Source of the DNA: Dyadobacter sp. SG02
Lineage (GTDB): Bacteria > Bacteroidota > Bacteroidia > Cytophagales > Spirosomataceae
Assembly: GCF_900109045.1 (NCBI RefSeq)
Contig: NZ_FNYL01000002.1
Coordinates: 857,886 to 897,061, forward strand
Direction: 5' to 3'
Length of the DNA: 39,176 nucleotides
The position numbers were made by a program, and so were the translations under genes. The notes below the pieces were generated by a model, which had not been told where the DNA came from, did no database searches, and was given only the letters and a program-made list of their open reading frames with translations. Positions 9,165-17,563 of the stretch are shown here, piece after piece; within the stretch, counting starts at the first letter, position 1; each line of letters begins with the position of its first letter.

Positions 9165-10391
9165 TCAATCCTTCAAATCGCTGCTGCTGCCGGGTACCTG
9201 CGGCACCTGGTAATAGCCGCCGGCGATCTCTGCCGGATGCACAAAATACGGCCGCAAATGCGGAATATGCTCCAAAAACAAATGCTCGTGCCCCATACCG
9301 ATGTGGTTGAACAGCACGAGGTGCTGGTGGATCTGCCCCATGTCCCCCACGTGCGGCACCACCGGTACGCCCATTTGCCGGGATAAGAGGCTGATCGTCA
9401 GGAATTCCGAGACCCCGCCGACGCGTACCGCATCGACCTGGCAGAAATCCATCGCCCGTGCCTGCAAAAAGTTTTTGAATATCACCTTATTGGGAATATG
9501 CTCGCCCGTAGCCACTTTGAAAGGCGCGATGGCGCGTGCGATGGCCTGGTGGCCGGTTACGTCGTCGGGGTGGGTCGGTTCTTCGATCCAGAAGGGGTTG
9601 ATATCGCCCAGTTTTTCGCAGATATACAATGCCTGGGGCAGGTTCCATTTCTGGTTGGCATCCACCATAATGGTCGCTGCGTCGCCCGCGGTTTGGCGGA
9701 TCAGCCCTGCGCGGCGGATGTCGCGAGCGGGGTCGTCGGAGCCCACTTTGAGTTTCAATGCATTGAAACCGCTGTCCATGGCCCTGCGGGTATTTTCTAC
9801 GATCTTCTCATCCGGATAATTGAACCAGCCCACCGAAGTATCGTATCCCTTGTAGCCGCCCGCCAGCACGCCGGTACGTTCACATTGGGAAGGCGAATGC
9901 GTTTCGAGTAATGCAATGGCCTGGTCGCGGGTTAGGACTTCTTCGAGATAACTGAGGTCCAGCGTGTTCACGAGCTGTGCGGGCGTGAGGTCGAGCAGGA
10001 GTTGCCAGAGAGGCACCTGCCGCGATTTGGCCCAGAGATCATAACAGGCATTCACGACGGCCGCCAGCGCGAGATGCACCACGCCTTTGTGCGGCCCGAG
10101 CCAGCGAAGGGAGGGGGAATCGGCCATGCGGCGGTACTCGTTCCCGAAATCGGCCATGAGCTCCTCGATTTCCCTTCCTTTTAATGCAACAGAAATGTAT
10201 TCAATGGCTTTACAAACGAGGTCGGTACCGGCGCCGAGGGTAAATGCCAGGCCGATGCCGGTAATGGGCGAATCCGTGCGCAGGCAGCACACGGCGTAGG
10301 CATATTGCGGGGTGGTGTGTGTAGCGTCCGAGCCGACCCCTTCGGAGAGGTCGAACCGTTTGTCTTTTATTTCAATCGAAGTAATGTACAT
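9165..10391 (-). CDS. L-fuconate dehydratase (enolase superfamily, FucD/ENOSF1-like)
   Basis: This 408-residue enzyme of the mandelate-racemase group of the enolase superfamily would dehydrate L-fuconate to 2-keto-3-deoxy-L-fuconate in the cytoplasm. The catalytic KLKVG motif is at 213-217 (K213, K215), the metal ligands are in DANQ (D244), WIEEPT (E270) and TGEH (E297), and D320 with H347 (PHVGD) would form the other acid-base side. The stretches FWIEEPTHPDDVTGH and GEHIPNKVIFKNFLQA closely match the pattern I know from Xanthomonas FucD and its human homologue ENOSF1. It is slightly shorter than those (about 440). It is the first gene of the operon, and its start faces the divergent AraC regulator. 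Confidence 0.9.
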   Translation of the reverse strand: MYITSIEIKDKRFDLSEGVGSDATHTTPQYAYAVCCLRTDSPITGIGLAFTLGAGTDLVCKAIEYISVALKGREIEELMADFGNEYRRMADSPSLRWLGPHKGVVHLALAAVVNACYDLWAKSRQVPLWQLLLDLTPAQLVNTLDLSYLEEVLTRDQAIALLETHSPSQCERTGVLAGGYKGYDTSVGWFNYPDEKIVENTRRAMDSGFNALKLKVGSDDPARDIRRAGLIRQTAGDAATIMVDANQKWNLPQALYICEKLGDINPFWIEEPTHPDDVTGHQAIARAIAPFKVATGEHIPNKVIFKNFLQARAMDFCQVDAVRVGGVSEFLTISLLSRQMGVPVVPHVGDMGQIHQHLVLFNHIGMGHEHLFLEHIPHLRPYFVHPAEIAGGYYQVPQVPGSSSDLKD

Positions 10392-10574
10392 GTTTCAGAG
10401 AATGTCAATATGATACCAGTTTGGTGGCCCATCGACTTTGTTGAGTGAGTAATAGGGTAATGCTGGTCTTTTGTGTCTTAAAATGGTTTTCTATCAGTGT
10501 TTTATTTTAAATTGATGTTAAAAAGGGTTCAGGAAATTTGGATATCAATATTTCGAATGCTTGGTTTGTTGCTG

Positions 10575-10590
10575 AATTTGTACAAATTTA
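10575..10590 (-). promoter_or_regulatory. 14-bp palindrome overlapping a minus-strand TAnnTTTG -7 box
   Basis: AATTTGTACAAATT at 10575-10588 is a perfect 14-bp palindrome. On the minus strand it overlaps TAAATTTG (10590 to 10583), an exact match to the Bacteroidota -7 consensus; no good -33 TTG was found at the usual distance, and the implied leader to the dehydratase start would be about 185 bases. It lies in the 279-base gap shared by the fucose operon and the divergent AraC gene, so it may be an operator. Another possible -7 box for the regulator, CATGTTTG, is at 10639-10646. Promoter use is inference. Confidence 0.35.
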
Positions 10591-10670
10591 TGGGTGATAA
10601 GTCCTGTAAGTTGATGGCGGATTGATATTTTGTAGTACCATGTTTGCGTAATCCCTTCAATTTTTGGCCC

Positions 10671-11549
10671 ATGAAAGCAACCTACACCCTGCTGCCCGAA
10701 TTTGCCCCGTCACAGAAGCCTTTTGTGGTCAAAAAGATCGTCAGGCCGTACTTTTCGACCGACTTCCATTTCCACAAGGAATGCCAGCTCGTGTATGTGC
10801 TTTCGGGCTCGGGAACCCGTATTATCGGGCATTCGATCGAGCAGTTCGAGGAGGGTGATCTGACATTCGTAGGGCCTAATGTGCCACACGTCTGGTACAG
10901 CGAATCCAAGCCGAACGAACCTGCTTCGGAGGCTATTTCGCTGGCGCTTTACATTAACCCCGAGACCATTTGCGAGCATCTCAGTGCATTGACGGACACC
11001 ATGGAACTGCGGCAGTTTTTCAAAGAGTCGGAGCGGGGAATACGCATTTGCGGACAGAAAAAAGCATTGATCACCAACATTCTGAAACAAATGCTGGCAC
11101 AACAAAGCGGGCATGTAGGCATTCTGGCATCGTTCCTGCAAATCCTCGACCAGCTCCTCGATCCGCAAGAACTCGTGTGGCTCAACGTTCCGGACCCGAT
11201 CTCGACCTACACCAGCCAGACCTCCGGCAGGGTGCCCAAGCTGATGCATTTCATCCAGCAGAATTTCAAAGAGGACATCACCCTGCAACAAGCCGCCTCC
11301 GTTGCGGGTTTGCAGATCCACTCGTTCTGCCGTTTTTTCAAAACCCTCACCAACCGCACCTTCTCCGATTTTCTCAACGAAGTGCGTATCGGCTTCGCCT
11401 GCAAGCTGTTACAGCAATCGGATCTGCCGGTGACGCAAATCGCGCTGGAATGTGGTTATACCAATATTTCCTACTTCAACCGCTGCTTCAAAAAGATCAA
11501 TAAAATGTCGCCGAAGGCTTACCGGACCGCAAGTGTGGCTAAAAACTAA
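10671..11549 (+). CDS. AraC-family transcriptional regulator of the fucose operon
   Basis: A 292-residue cytoplasmic regulator with an N-terminal cupin-like sugar-sensing domain (about residues 20-85; DFHFHKECQLVYVLSG and VGPNVPHVW) and a C-terminal pair of helix-turn-helix motifs (about 195-290; ITLQQAASVAGLQIHSFCR and IALECGYTNISYFNRCFKK). The frame can be read from a TTG at 10644, but ATG at 10671 gives the expected N-terminus. It is divergent from the operon of fucose genes with 279 bases between start codons, so it probably controls that operon in response to fucose or a derivative; this is inferred from position. A hairpin follows its stop by one base. Confidence 0.92.
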   Translation: MKATYTLLPEFAPSQKPFVVKKIVRPYFSTDFHFHKECQLVYVLSGSGTRIIGHSIEQFEEGDLTFVGPNVPHVWYSESKPNEPASEAISLALYINPETICEHLSALTDTMELRQFFKESERGIRICGQKKALITNILKQMLAQQSGHVGILASFLQILDQLLDPQELVWLNVPDPISTYTSQTSGRVPKLMHFIQQNFKEDITLQQAASVAGLQIHSFCRFFKTLTNRTFSDFLNEVRIGFACKLLQQSDLPVTQIALECGYTNISYFNRCFKKINKMSPKAYRTASVAKN

Positions 11550-11550
11550 G

Positions 11551-11574
11551 CTACCCGCCAAGCGTGACGGGTAG
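11551..11574. terminator. bidirectional terminator-like hairpin
   Basis: CTACCCG at 11551-11557 pairs with CGGGTAG at 11568-11574, a 7-bp stem with a 10-base loop. It lies just after the AraC stop codon. In the minus direction it is followed by CTTAGTTTTTAG, a short T tract, so it could stop transcripts of the convergent fucosidase gene as well. Confidence 0.6.
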
Positions 11575-11603
11575 TTATAAACGTTATGTGAAACGCGCTT
11601 GGG

Positions 11604-13094
11604 TTACATTCTTCTGTCCATATCGATCACGCACAACTCGGTGATGGAGGGCAGCCCGGTCGCTTTGGTAACCCGCAGCCGCAATTTGGACGTTTTGTAG
11701 CTGTTCGGGAAGCGGATCACCTTGCAATCGCCCATCGGTTTGCGGTCCATGAAAATGGTCTGCCATTTCCCGTCGAGCATAATGTCGATGCTGTACTCGC
11801 GGATGCGGGGGACGCGTACCTGCGAGAAACGATCGGGGAGCTGCTTCACGTCCTGGTGCTCGAAAATGGAGATTTTGTTGAATGCTTCCTGTGGATCGAG
11901 GTCGATTTCCAGCGTGGCCAACGTGTCGGCGGCGCTCCACCGGCTTTCGAAACTGCCGTCGTTAGCTGCGGATGCCACGAGTTTTTTGCCTTTTTCGATG
12001 GCCTCGCTGGTGGCAGTTGCGGGTTTTGACAAAGAAATGAACCTGCCGTTTTTGGGTAGCGGTTTTTTCAGATCCAATCCAAGTCTTTTGCCCAAAGTGA
12101 TGGCCGTCACCGCTTCATATTCCCGGATCCGGCCGGTCTGGTCGGGCGGGACGTTCATTACGAGGCAGTTATCGTTATAGGTAGTCCAGTAGAAGAGCTC
12201 TTCCAGCTCGTCGATCTCACGCGTGGGAAGCTGTACCGATTTCTGGAACCAGTTCCAGTTACGACTAATGCAAATCGTATGCTCAAACGGCAGGTAATAC
12301 GATTGGCCGTTGTGCAGGTACTGTTTTTTGTCGAAGCGCGTAATGAGGCGCGGGTCCCAGAGGCGAAAATCCGACGGGAAATACTGGAAAAAGTACTTGT
12401 TGTCGACCGTCATGTCGGCCGGGACCGTGTAGTTCCGCTTGCCTTCCTCGTTGACGATCGTATGATTGACGCTCACCGCGCATAACGGACTGTATTTCTT
12501 GACCAGCTTATAAATCTGGTCCACACCCCATTCCTCCGGTTTTTTGTCCCAGCCGCCATCCAGCCAGAGTTCGCAGATTGGTCCATAGTTGGTGAACAGT
12601 TCGGTGAGCTGTTTGAGCATGTAATCGATGTAAACCTGCGGATTTTTATCTTTATAAGTAGGCTCATGACGGTCCCAGAGCGAATAATACACCGCAAATT
12701 GAATGCCGTACTTCTTGCACGCGTCCGAAACGGCCCTCACCACATCCGTCTTGACGGGTGAGCTCGCCACGTCGTAATCCGTGTATTTACTGTCCCAAAG
12801 GCAGAAACCCTCGTGGTGCTTCGTCGTGAGCAGCACGTACCGGAAGCCGGCTTCTTTCGCCACGCGCACCCACTGGTCGGGGTCGAGCGCCGTCGGGTTG
12901 TATTGGTTGACGGGCAAAGTGCCGTCCGACCATTCGGTATCGGCAAAGGTATTGATCCCGAAATGGATGAACATCCCGTAACCCCGCTTGATCATCGCCG
13001 CCTGGGCCGGGCTCGGTTTCGTGGAAGGAAGTTGCAGCTGGGCAAAACCGGTTGCCGACGTCAGGAGCAGGGCCAGTAATGTAAGAATTCTCAT
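11604..13094 (-). CDS. GH29-family alpha-L-fucosidase (second copy), exported
   Basis: A 496-residue exported glycoside hydrolase, different in sequence from the operonic GH29 enzyme. It has a signal peptide (to about residue 19, TGFAQ), then the catalytic domain with FIHFG (42-46), KHHEGF (92-97) and ELWLDGGW holding the probable nucleophile D179. The sequence after about residue 350 resembles an F5/8 type C fold (strand pattern with SFESRWSA, TLEIDL, EYSIDIMLDGKW and SKLRLRVTKATG). The sequence PPDQTGRI in place of the NIGP motif of the other copy suggests a different GH29 subgroup. It converges on the AraC gene and is not part of the main operon, so it may have its own promoter. Specificity is not readable. 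Confidence 0.9.
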   Translation of the reverse strand: MRILTLLALLLTSATGFAQLQLPSTKPSPAQAAMIKRGYGMFIHFGINTFADTEWSDGTLPVNQYNPTALDPDQWVRVAKEAGFRYVLLTTKHHEGFCLWDSKYTDYDVASSPVKTDVVRAVSDACKKYGIQFAVYYSLWDRHEPTYKDKNPQVYIDYMLKQLTELFTNYGPICELWLDGGWDKKPEEWGVDQIYKLVKKYSPLCAVSVNHTIVNEEGKRNYTVPADMTVDNKYFFQYFPSDFRLWDPRLITRFDKKQYLHNGQSYYLPFEHTICISRNWNWFQKSVQLPTREIDELEELFYWTTYNDNCLVMNVPPDQTGRIREYEAVTAITLGKRLGLDLKKPLPKNGRFISLSKPATATSEAIEKGKKLVASAANDGSFESRWSAADTLATLEIDLDPQEAFNKISIFEHQDVKQLPDRFSQVRVPRIREYSIDIMLDGKWQTIFMDRKPMGDCKVIRFPNSYKTSKLRLRVTKATGLPSITELCVIDMDRRM

Positions 13095-13190
13095 AGCTGA
13101 ATGCGGGTTTGGTCATAATCCAATGCAAAGGAAGTATTGAAATACATCACAAAAACCCACACCGTTGCCCAGTTCCGGCACTATATTGGC

Positions 13191-13224
13191 AAAAAATAAG
13201 CGTGAGGCTTCGTAGCCCCACGCT
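13191..13224 (-). terminator. Rho-independent terminator for the 13247-13837 gene
   Basis: A strong hairpin at 13199-13224 pairs AGCGTG with CACGCT and GGCT with AGCC around a TCGT loop. On the minus strand it is followed by TATTTTTT (13198 to 13191). It begins 23 bases after the stop of the minus-strand gene, the classic intrinsic terminator arrangement. Confidence 0.8.
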
Positions 13225-13246
13225 CGTTTCATTTCAAAATGCCGGG

Positions 13247-13837
13247 TTACAGTACCGAACTCACCAGGCTGACAACGCCGCCCAGTTGCTTGGACGATGC
13301 CGCCGCCGCCAGCTTGGCCGCGGGGCCCTTTTTGTCGAGACCGGCCACGGTTTTAGTAGCTTCGCCCACGAGTCCGTTCAGTTTCGTCTCATTGGAACCG
13401 CCCAAAATCGAGCTTCCCGCTTTGACTAAGCCGAGGCTGCTCGTGAGGCTCGCCGCATTACCCAGCAGGCCCGATTCGCCTTTTCCGAGTAATCCGCTGA
13501 TACGATTGGCGCCGATCAGCATTTTTACGGCGTTAACCGCCTTCCCGAGCACACCGCCCGACAGCTTGCCCGACGATGCCAGCGGGATCAGGCTTTTCAG
13601 GTCGCCCGCCTTGCCCAACAACTTGTCTTTGAGGCTTCCGTTGGAAGATTTGGCCTCTTTTTCCAGGGCGGAAACGCCCTGCGTAAGTGCATCGGCCGTT
13701 CCGGCTTTGTCGCCTTTTTGCGTCAATGATACGGCCTTGTCGAGCAGGCTTTCAACTGAAAGGCCCTGCGCGATGGCGCTGGATGCTCCTGCGAACAGAA
13801 ATAGTGTGGCTGCGAGAGAAAAGAGGAAACGTTTCAT
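13247..13837 (-). CDS. exported small hypothetical protein, helical and rich in Gly/Ser/Leu/Ala/Lys
   Basis: I do not recognise this 196-residue protein. It starts with a clear signal peptide (MKRFLFSLAATLFLFAGASS, cleavage near AIAQ at about residue 24). The mature part has no Cys and few aromatic residues and is built from short amphipathic helices, with repeated LLGKG/LLGNA/LLGKAGD-like pieces separated by Gly-Ser turns. The composition suggests an exported soluble or surface-associated helical protein. It stands alone: its own terminator follows it and a divergent lipoprotein gene lies upstream with 259 bases between starts. No function is proposed. Confidence 0.8.
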   Translation of the reverse strand: MKRFLFSLAATLFLFAGASSAIAQGLSVESLLDKAVSLTQKGDKAGTADALTQGVSALEKEAKSSNGSLKDKLLGKAGDLKSLIPLASSGKLSGGVLGKAVNAVKMLIGANRISGLLGKGESGLLGNAASLTSSLGLVKAGSSILGGSNETKLNGLVGEATKTVAGLDKKGPAAKLAAAASSKQLGGVVSLVSSVL

Positions 13838-14096
13838 AGTGGTAATAACAGATGTGTTTTAAATGGGCGGCAAAATAGGCAAAAAAACAGGCTTTCCGAA
13901 ATGGGTTTCGATGTTGCGGGGATGTTGATGGATAGAATTTTTTCGACGTTTTTTGGTTTCCACCCGCACGACAACACACGTCCGCGCAACACGCCTACCG
14001 ATTAGTAAGAAAGGTTTTTTGAGAAATGAATGTTGGGTATATTTAATTGATAGTCAAATTGGTATACTCAATATTCATCTAACTAGGCACCCCGTT

Positions 14097-14810
14097 ATGA
14101 AAACATCGCATGGCTACTTCTCCGCTGTATTCAGCGTATCCGTTTTTTTGATTTTTACATTGGTTTTTTCCTGTACCGATCACGACGTACCGGTCAACCT
14201 GCCCGAATCCGAATGTGTGGCCGTAGACGGTTCGCCACGGCTTTATCCCTGCGAGTTCGTGATTGAAAGCATTACATTTCTGGACAAGAACGGGGCCGAT
14301 CTCGGCATGGTCACGGGCTCTTTACAAAATGTTTCCCTGTCGCGGTTTCTGGCCAAATCCAATACGAACACGGGCAGTGTCGCGGGGACAAATGGTGCGG
14401 CTAAATTCGATCTGAGAATGCGGATTAAAAGGGTTGCGAGCCCTTCATTTCCCGTTGCGGTGGGTTACCTGCTCGGCTATACGCACAACGGCGCAGGGAA
14501 AATGATCCTGCACACACCGTCCTTTCCCGGCGATACTTATGGTGAACGCACGAAAATCGGGTCGCCGCTGACGCTCGATATGCCGGTCGGGGATAGCCGC
14601 GAAGTAACTTTTGAACAAATTTTCCCTTATGAGCTGATCGATACCGGTCCCGGCGGCGTCAAGCCATTCGCTTTTTTTAACGTCACTTCCTATTTCCTGG
14701 ATAATGACGTTACTACCCTTCAATTCAATCGCCTCGTGCCTCCTTACTTTTATGTGGGAAGTGTGGTAGAGGCTTACTATGAAAAGCTGGGAATCCGCAT
14801 TATCGACTAG
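14097..14810 (+). CDS. hypothetical lipoprotein
   Basis: A 237-residue protein of unknown function. The frame is open from 13953, but ATG at 14097 gives a standard lipoprotein signal (hydrophobic core then LVFSC, Cys at about residue 26), so that start is preferred. The mature sequence is rich in beta-prone segments (VIESITFLDKNGADLG, FDLRMRIKRV, GVKPFAFFNVTSYFLDNDV). It looks like one of the many unnamed envelope lipoproteins of Bacteroidota. A partial -7-like box TATATTTA lies at 14038-14045. It is convergent with the hybrid kinase gene, whose stop begins 4 bases after its own. Confidence 0.72.
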   Translation: MKTSHGYFSAVFSVSVFLIFTLVFSCTDHDVPVNLPESECVAVDGSPRLYPCEFVIESITFLDKNGADLGMVTGSLQNVSLSRFLAKSNTNTGSVAGTNGAAKFDLRMRIKRVASPSFPVAVGYLLGYTHNGAGKMILHTPSFPGDTYGERTKIGSPLTLDMPVGDSREVTFEQIFPYELIDTGPGGVKPFAFFNVTSYFLDNDVTTLQFNRLVPPYFYVGSVVEAYYEKLGIRIID

Positions 14811-14814
14811 CCCA

Positions 14815-17535
14815 TTAGCTCTTTACCAGCCGCCAGTCCTTCGGCGATACGCCGAACCTTGTTTTAAATACAGTAGAAAAATAGCTCTGCGAAGCAAACC
14901 CGGTCTGGTCGGCGATCTCCGCGACGGTCAGATCGGGGTTGCGGAGTAATGCGCAGGCTTTTTCGAGGCGGAGGTTCAGGATGAGGTCGTTGGTGCCGCC
15001 GCCGAGCAATGCTTTGGTTTTGCGGAAAAGCTGCACGCGCGACAGGCCCATTTCCTTGCCGATGGATTCTACGGTAAGGGTAGGGTCGGCCAGCCGCGAA
15101 ACGACGAGTGCCCGGAGTTCGTTCACGAACTTTTTGTCGAGGCGGGACAATCCGGCTTCGCTGTCTCCGATGCTCCGGCCGACTTGTGCAGTAAGCAGCA
15201 ACTGCCTGTTGGTCAATAAGCTGCGAATGCTTTCTTGCAGGAATTGGGGGCTGAAAGGCTTGGTTACGTACATGTCCGCCCGCGCCTGCATGCCCTCGAC
15301 CTGCTGCTCTTGGGTATTCCTGGCTGTAAGCAGGATCACCGGAATGTGCGACGTGCGCATATCGGCTTTCAGCGTGGAAGTGATGTGCAAACCGTCCATT
15401 CCGGGCAACATTACGTCGCAAACGACCAGATCGGGTACGGTGTCGAAGCATTGGTCGAGGCCGTTCTTGCCGTCGGCGGCGGTGATGATTTCGTACTGGT
15501 TTTGCAAAAGGCCGGTCATGAAACCGAGCAAATCTTCATTATCCTCGATCAGCACCACAGTTGGGAGGTCCTGGCGCTCTGTTTGGCTGGTTTGATGGTC
15601 ATTTTCAGTGCCTGTGGCTGTCCACGCGACGGATTTTTCGATGGTATCGGCAGCAGGATCGGCCATATCCTCCTGCTGGAAATGGGTATTGCCAAGCGGT
15701 AACGCGACGGTGAAAGTCGCACCTTCGCCTTTCTTGCCGTCTGCGGTGATGGTACCCTGGTGCAATTCCACAAACTCGCGTGAAAGCGGCAGTCCGAGGC
15801 CGGTACCTTTGGTTGAATTTTTTCCCTGGTAAAACATTTCAAATGCTCCGGCAATGTCGGCCTCGCTCAATCCGGAGCCATTGTCCTGCACTTTTATCAC
15901 TACTTCACCGGCGGTTTGGGTGATATGAATGTAAATATGCCCCCAGTCGGCAGTGAACTTGAATGCATTGGAAAGCAGGTTGAAAAGCACCTTGTCCATC
16001 ATGTCTTTGTCGAACCAGACTTTCAATTCCTGCATCGGGGTAATGAGCCGGAAATCGATCCTGCGCTTTTTGGCCACCTGCTCGAAGGGCAGCATCAGGT
16101 CGCTGATGAATGCTATAATGTCGTTTTCTGCCACCTGCAAGCGGATTTTGCCGCTTTCGATCTTGCGGAAATCCATGAGTTGGTTCACGAGCCAAAGCAG
16201 CCGCCGCGCATTCTTTTGTACGAGGGAAAGGTTTTTCCTAACCGCCGGGCTTTCGTTTTTTTGTCTTAAAAGTTCCTCCACGGGTGCGAGGATCAGGGTT
16301 AATGGCGTCCTGAATTCGTGGGAAATGTTGGTAAAAAACCGGAATTTGGATTCCGTCGCCTCCTGTGCCTTTTCGGCAATATCCTGAATGCGGTTCCGCT
16401 GGATGACAATTTCCGTGTTTTTGGAATTCAGCTCCCGGTTGATCTTCTTGTTCTCGATCAACGAATACAACGCGACCGAGCCAAGAATGATCGAGACAAT
16501 GAACAGGCCGGTCATCACATAAAGCAACCCACGCTGGGTATGGTAGATTTCCAGTTGTTCGTCGATCCGTGCCTGCTGGCGCTCGATGTCGTTCTGCTGG
16601 GAGATCATCTTGTCGGTCTGCATTTTGATCATCCGCACATTCGACGAATCAATAATGGCAGTTTGCAGGAGGTTTTCTTTCTGATAGGGCTGTTTTTCAA
16701 GGATATTCATCGCTACCCGCGCCGCCTCCTCGCCGCCGGTAGGGTAAAGTGCGGTGGCGGTAATGTGGCCGTCGTACACCATCTGGATATCCCCGAACTG
16801 CCCGGGCAGCCCGTCGACACCGATCACGCGGATCTTGCGTTCGGGGAATATTTCATTGCAAACCTCCCGTGCGCCCATCGCCATTACCTCGTTTTGTGCG
16901 AAGATCAGGTCGAGGTCGGGGAAGTTCGGAAGGGCTTTGCGGAGTTCCTTTTTGGCGATATCCTTTTCCCACTGCCCATTCAATGTCGCCACGCGCTGAA
17001 TGCCGGGCCGGGTCGCGAGCGCGTCTACAAGGCCGCGGTGACGGTCGGATGCGGGCGAGGAGCGGGGTAGCCCCGTGATTTCGATCATTTTACCCTTGCC
17101 ACCGAGCAAAGTGGTGGCATATTCACCGACGGTTTTGCCTACCTGGTAATTGTCCCCGCCCACGTAAGCTGTGTAATAGGGCGAAGAAGTGCGCCGGTCG
17201 ACCACCACCACGGGAATACCCTGCTTGTAAGCCTTTTCGATCACCGGCGTAAGCGGGTCAGACTCGTTGGGCGATACGATCAGCAGTTGAATGTTACTTT
17301 GGAGCAATTCCTCGATCTGTTTCACCTGCACCGCGCTGTTGGCATGTGCGTCCTTGAAAATCAGCCTGGTATTACTATGAAATGCGAGCTCGCGCTGCAT
17401 ACCGTCGAGCATTGCCCGGCGCCATTCGTCGTCACCGGTGCATTGCGAGAACCCGATGATATAATCGTCTCCCTGTTTTTCGGCACAGCCGGTAAACAAC
17501 GTCAGCAACAGGAAAGCGATCAGCGCGAGTCTCAT
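14815..17535 (-). CDS. hybrid two-component system with periplasmic sugar-binding sensor domain (fructan locus regulator)
   Basis: A 906-residue one-protein two-component system. The order is: signal sequence with a lipobox-like LFTGC (Cys17), a periplasmic-binding-protein type 1 (LacI/ribose-binding-like) sensor at about 24-290, a short coiled coil (about 305-335), one membrane segment (about 336-358), HisKA with ISHEFRTP (phospho-acceptor H406), HATPase with FNLLSNAFKF (N519/N523), a receiver domain with D665, phospho-acceptor D707, T737 and K759, and an AraC-type HTH pair (about 805-905). The best known relative by architecture is the fructose-sensing BT1754 of Bacteroides thetaiotaomicron, which controls a fructan locus. 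The GH32, SusCD, fructokinase and permease genes upstream make the same role likely. It starts 28 bases after the GH32 stop. Confidence 0.95.
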   Translation of the reverse strand: MRLALIAFLLLTLFTGCAEKQGDDYIIGFSQCTGDDEWRRAMLDGMQRELAFHSNTRLIFKDAHANSAVQVKQIEELLQSNIQLLIVSPNESDPLTPVIEKAYKQGIPVVVVDRRTSSPYYTAYVGGDNYQVGKTVGEYATTLLGGKGKMIEITGLPRSSPASDRHRGLVDALATRPGIQRVATLNGQWEKDIAKKELRKALPNFPDLDLIFAQNEVMAMGAREVCNEIFPERKIRVIGVDGLPGQFGDIQMVYDGHITATALYPTGGEEAARVAMNILEKQPYQKENLLQTAIIDSSNVRMIKMQTDKMISQQNDIERQQARIDEQLEIYHTQRGLLYVMTGLFIVSIILGSVALYSLIENKKINRELNSKNTEIVIQRNRIQDIAEKAQEATESKFRFFTNISHEFRTPLTLILAPVEELLRQKNESPAVRKNLSLVQKNARRLLWLVNQLMDFRKIESGKIRLQVAENDIIAFISDLMLPFEQVAKKRRIDFRLITPMQELKVWFDKDMMDKVLFNLLSNAFKFTADWGHIYIHITQTAGEVVIKVQDNGSGLSEADIAGAFEMFYQGKNSTKGTGLGLPLSREFVELHQGTITADGKKGEGATFTVALPLGNTHFQQEDMADPAADTIEKSVAWTATGTENDHQTSQTERQDLPTVVLIEDNEDLLGFMTGLLQNQYEIITAADGKNGLDQCFDTVPDLVVCDVMLPGMDGLHITSTLKADMRTSHIPVILLTARNTQEQQVEGMQARADMYVTKPFSPQFLQESIRSLLTNRQLLLTAQVGRSIGDSEAGLSRLDKKFVNELRALVVSRLADPTLTVESIGKEMGLSRVQLFRKTKALLGGGTNDLILNLRLEKACALLRNPDLTVAEIADQTGFASQSYFSTVFKTRFGVSPKDWRLVKS

Positions 17536-17563
17536 ATTTCAAATATACTACATTTAAAGGCGG

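Noticed and set aside
13838..14096. Promoters in the divergent gap between the two hypothetical exported proteins
   Set aside because: Only near matches to the -7 box were seen (TATTTTG on the minus strand, TATATTTA on the plus strand), without well-placed -33 elements.
17540..17547. TATATTTG on the minus strand as promoter of the fructan sensor kinase
   Set aside because: It fits the -7 consensus, but it is only 4 bases from the start codon, which would make the transcript almost leaderless, and no -33 element is visible. It may be chance in an AT-rich gap.
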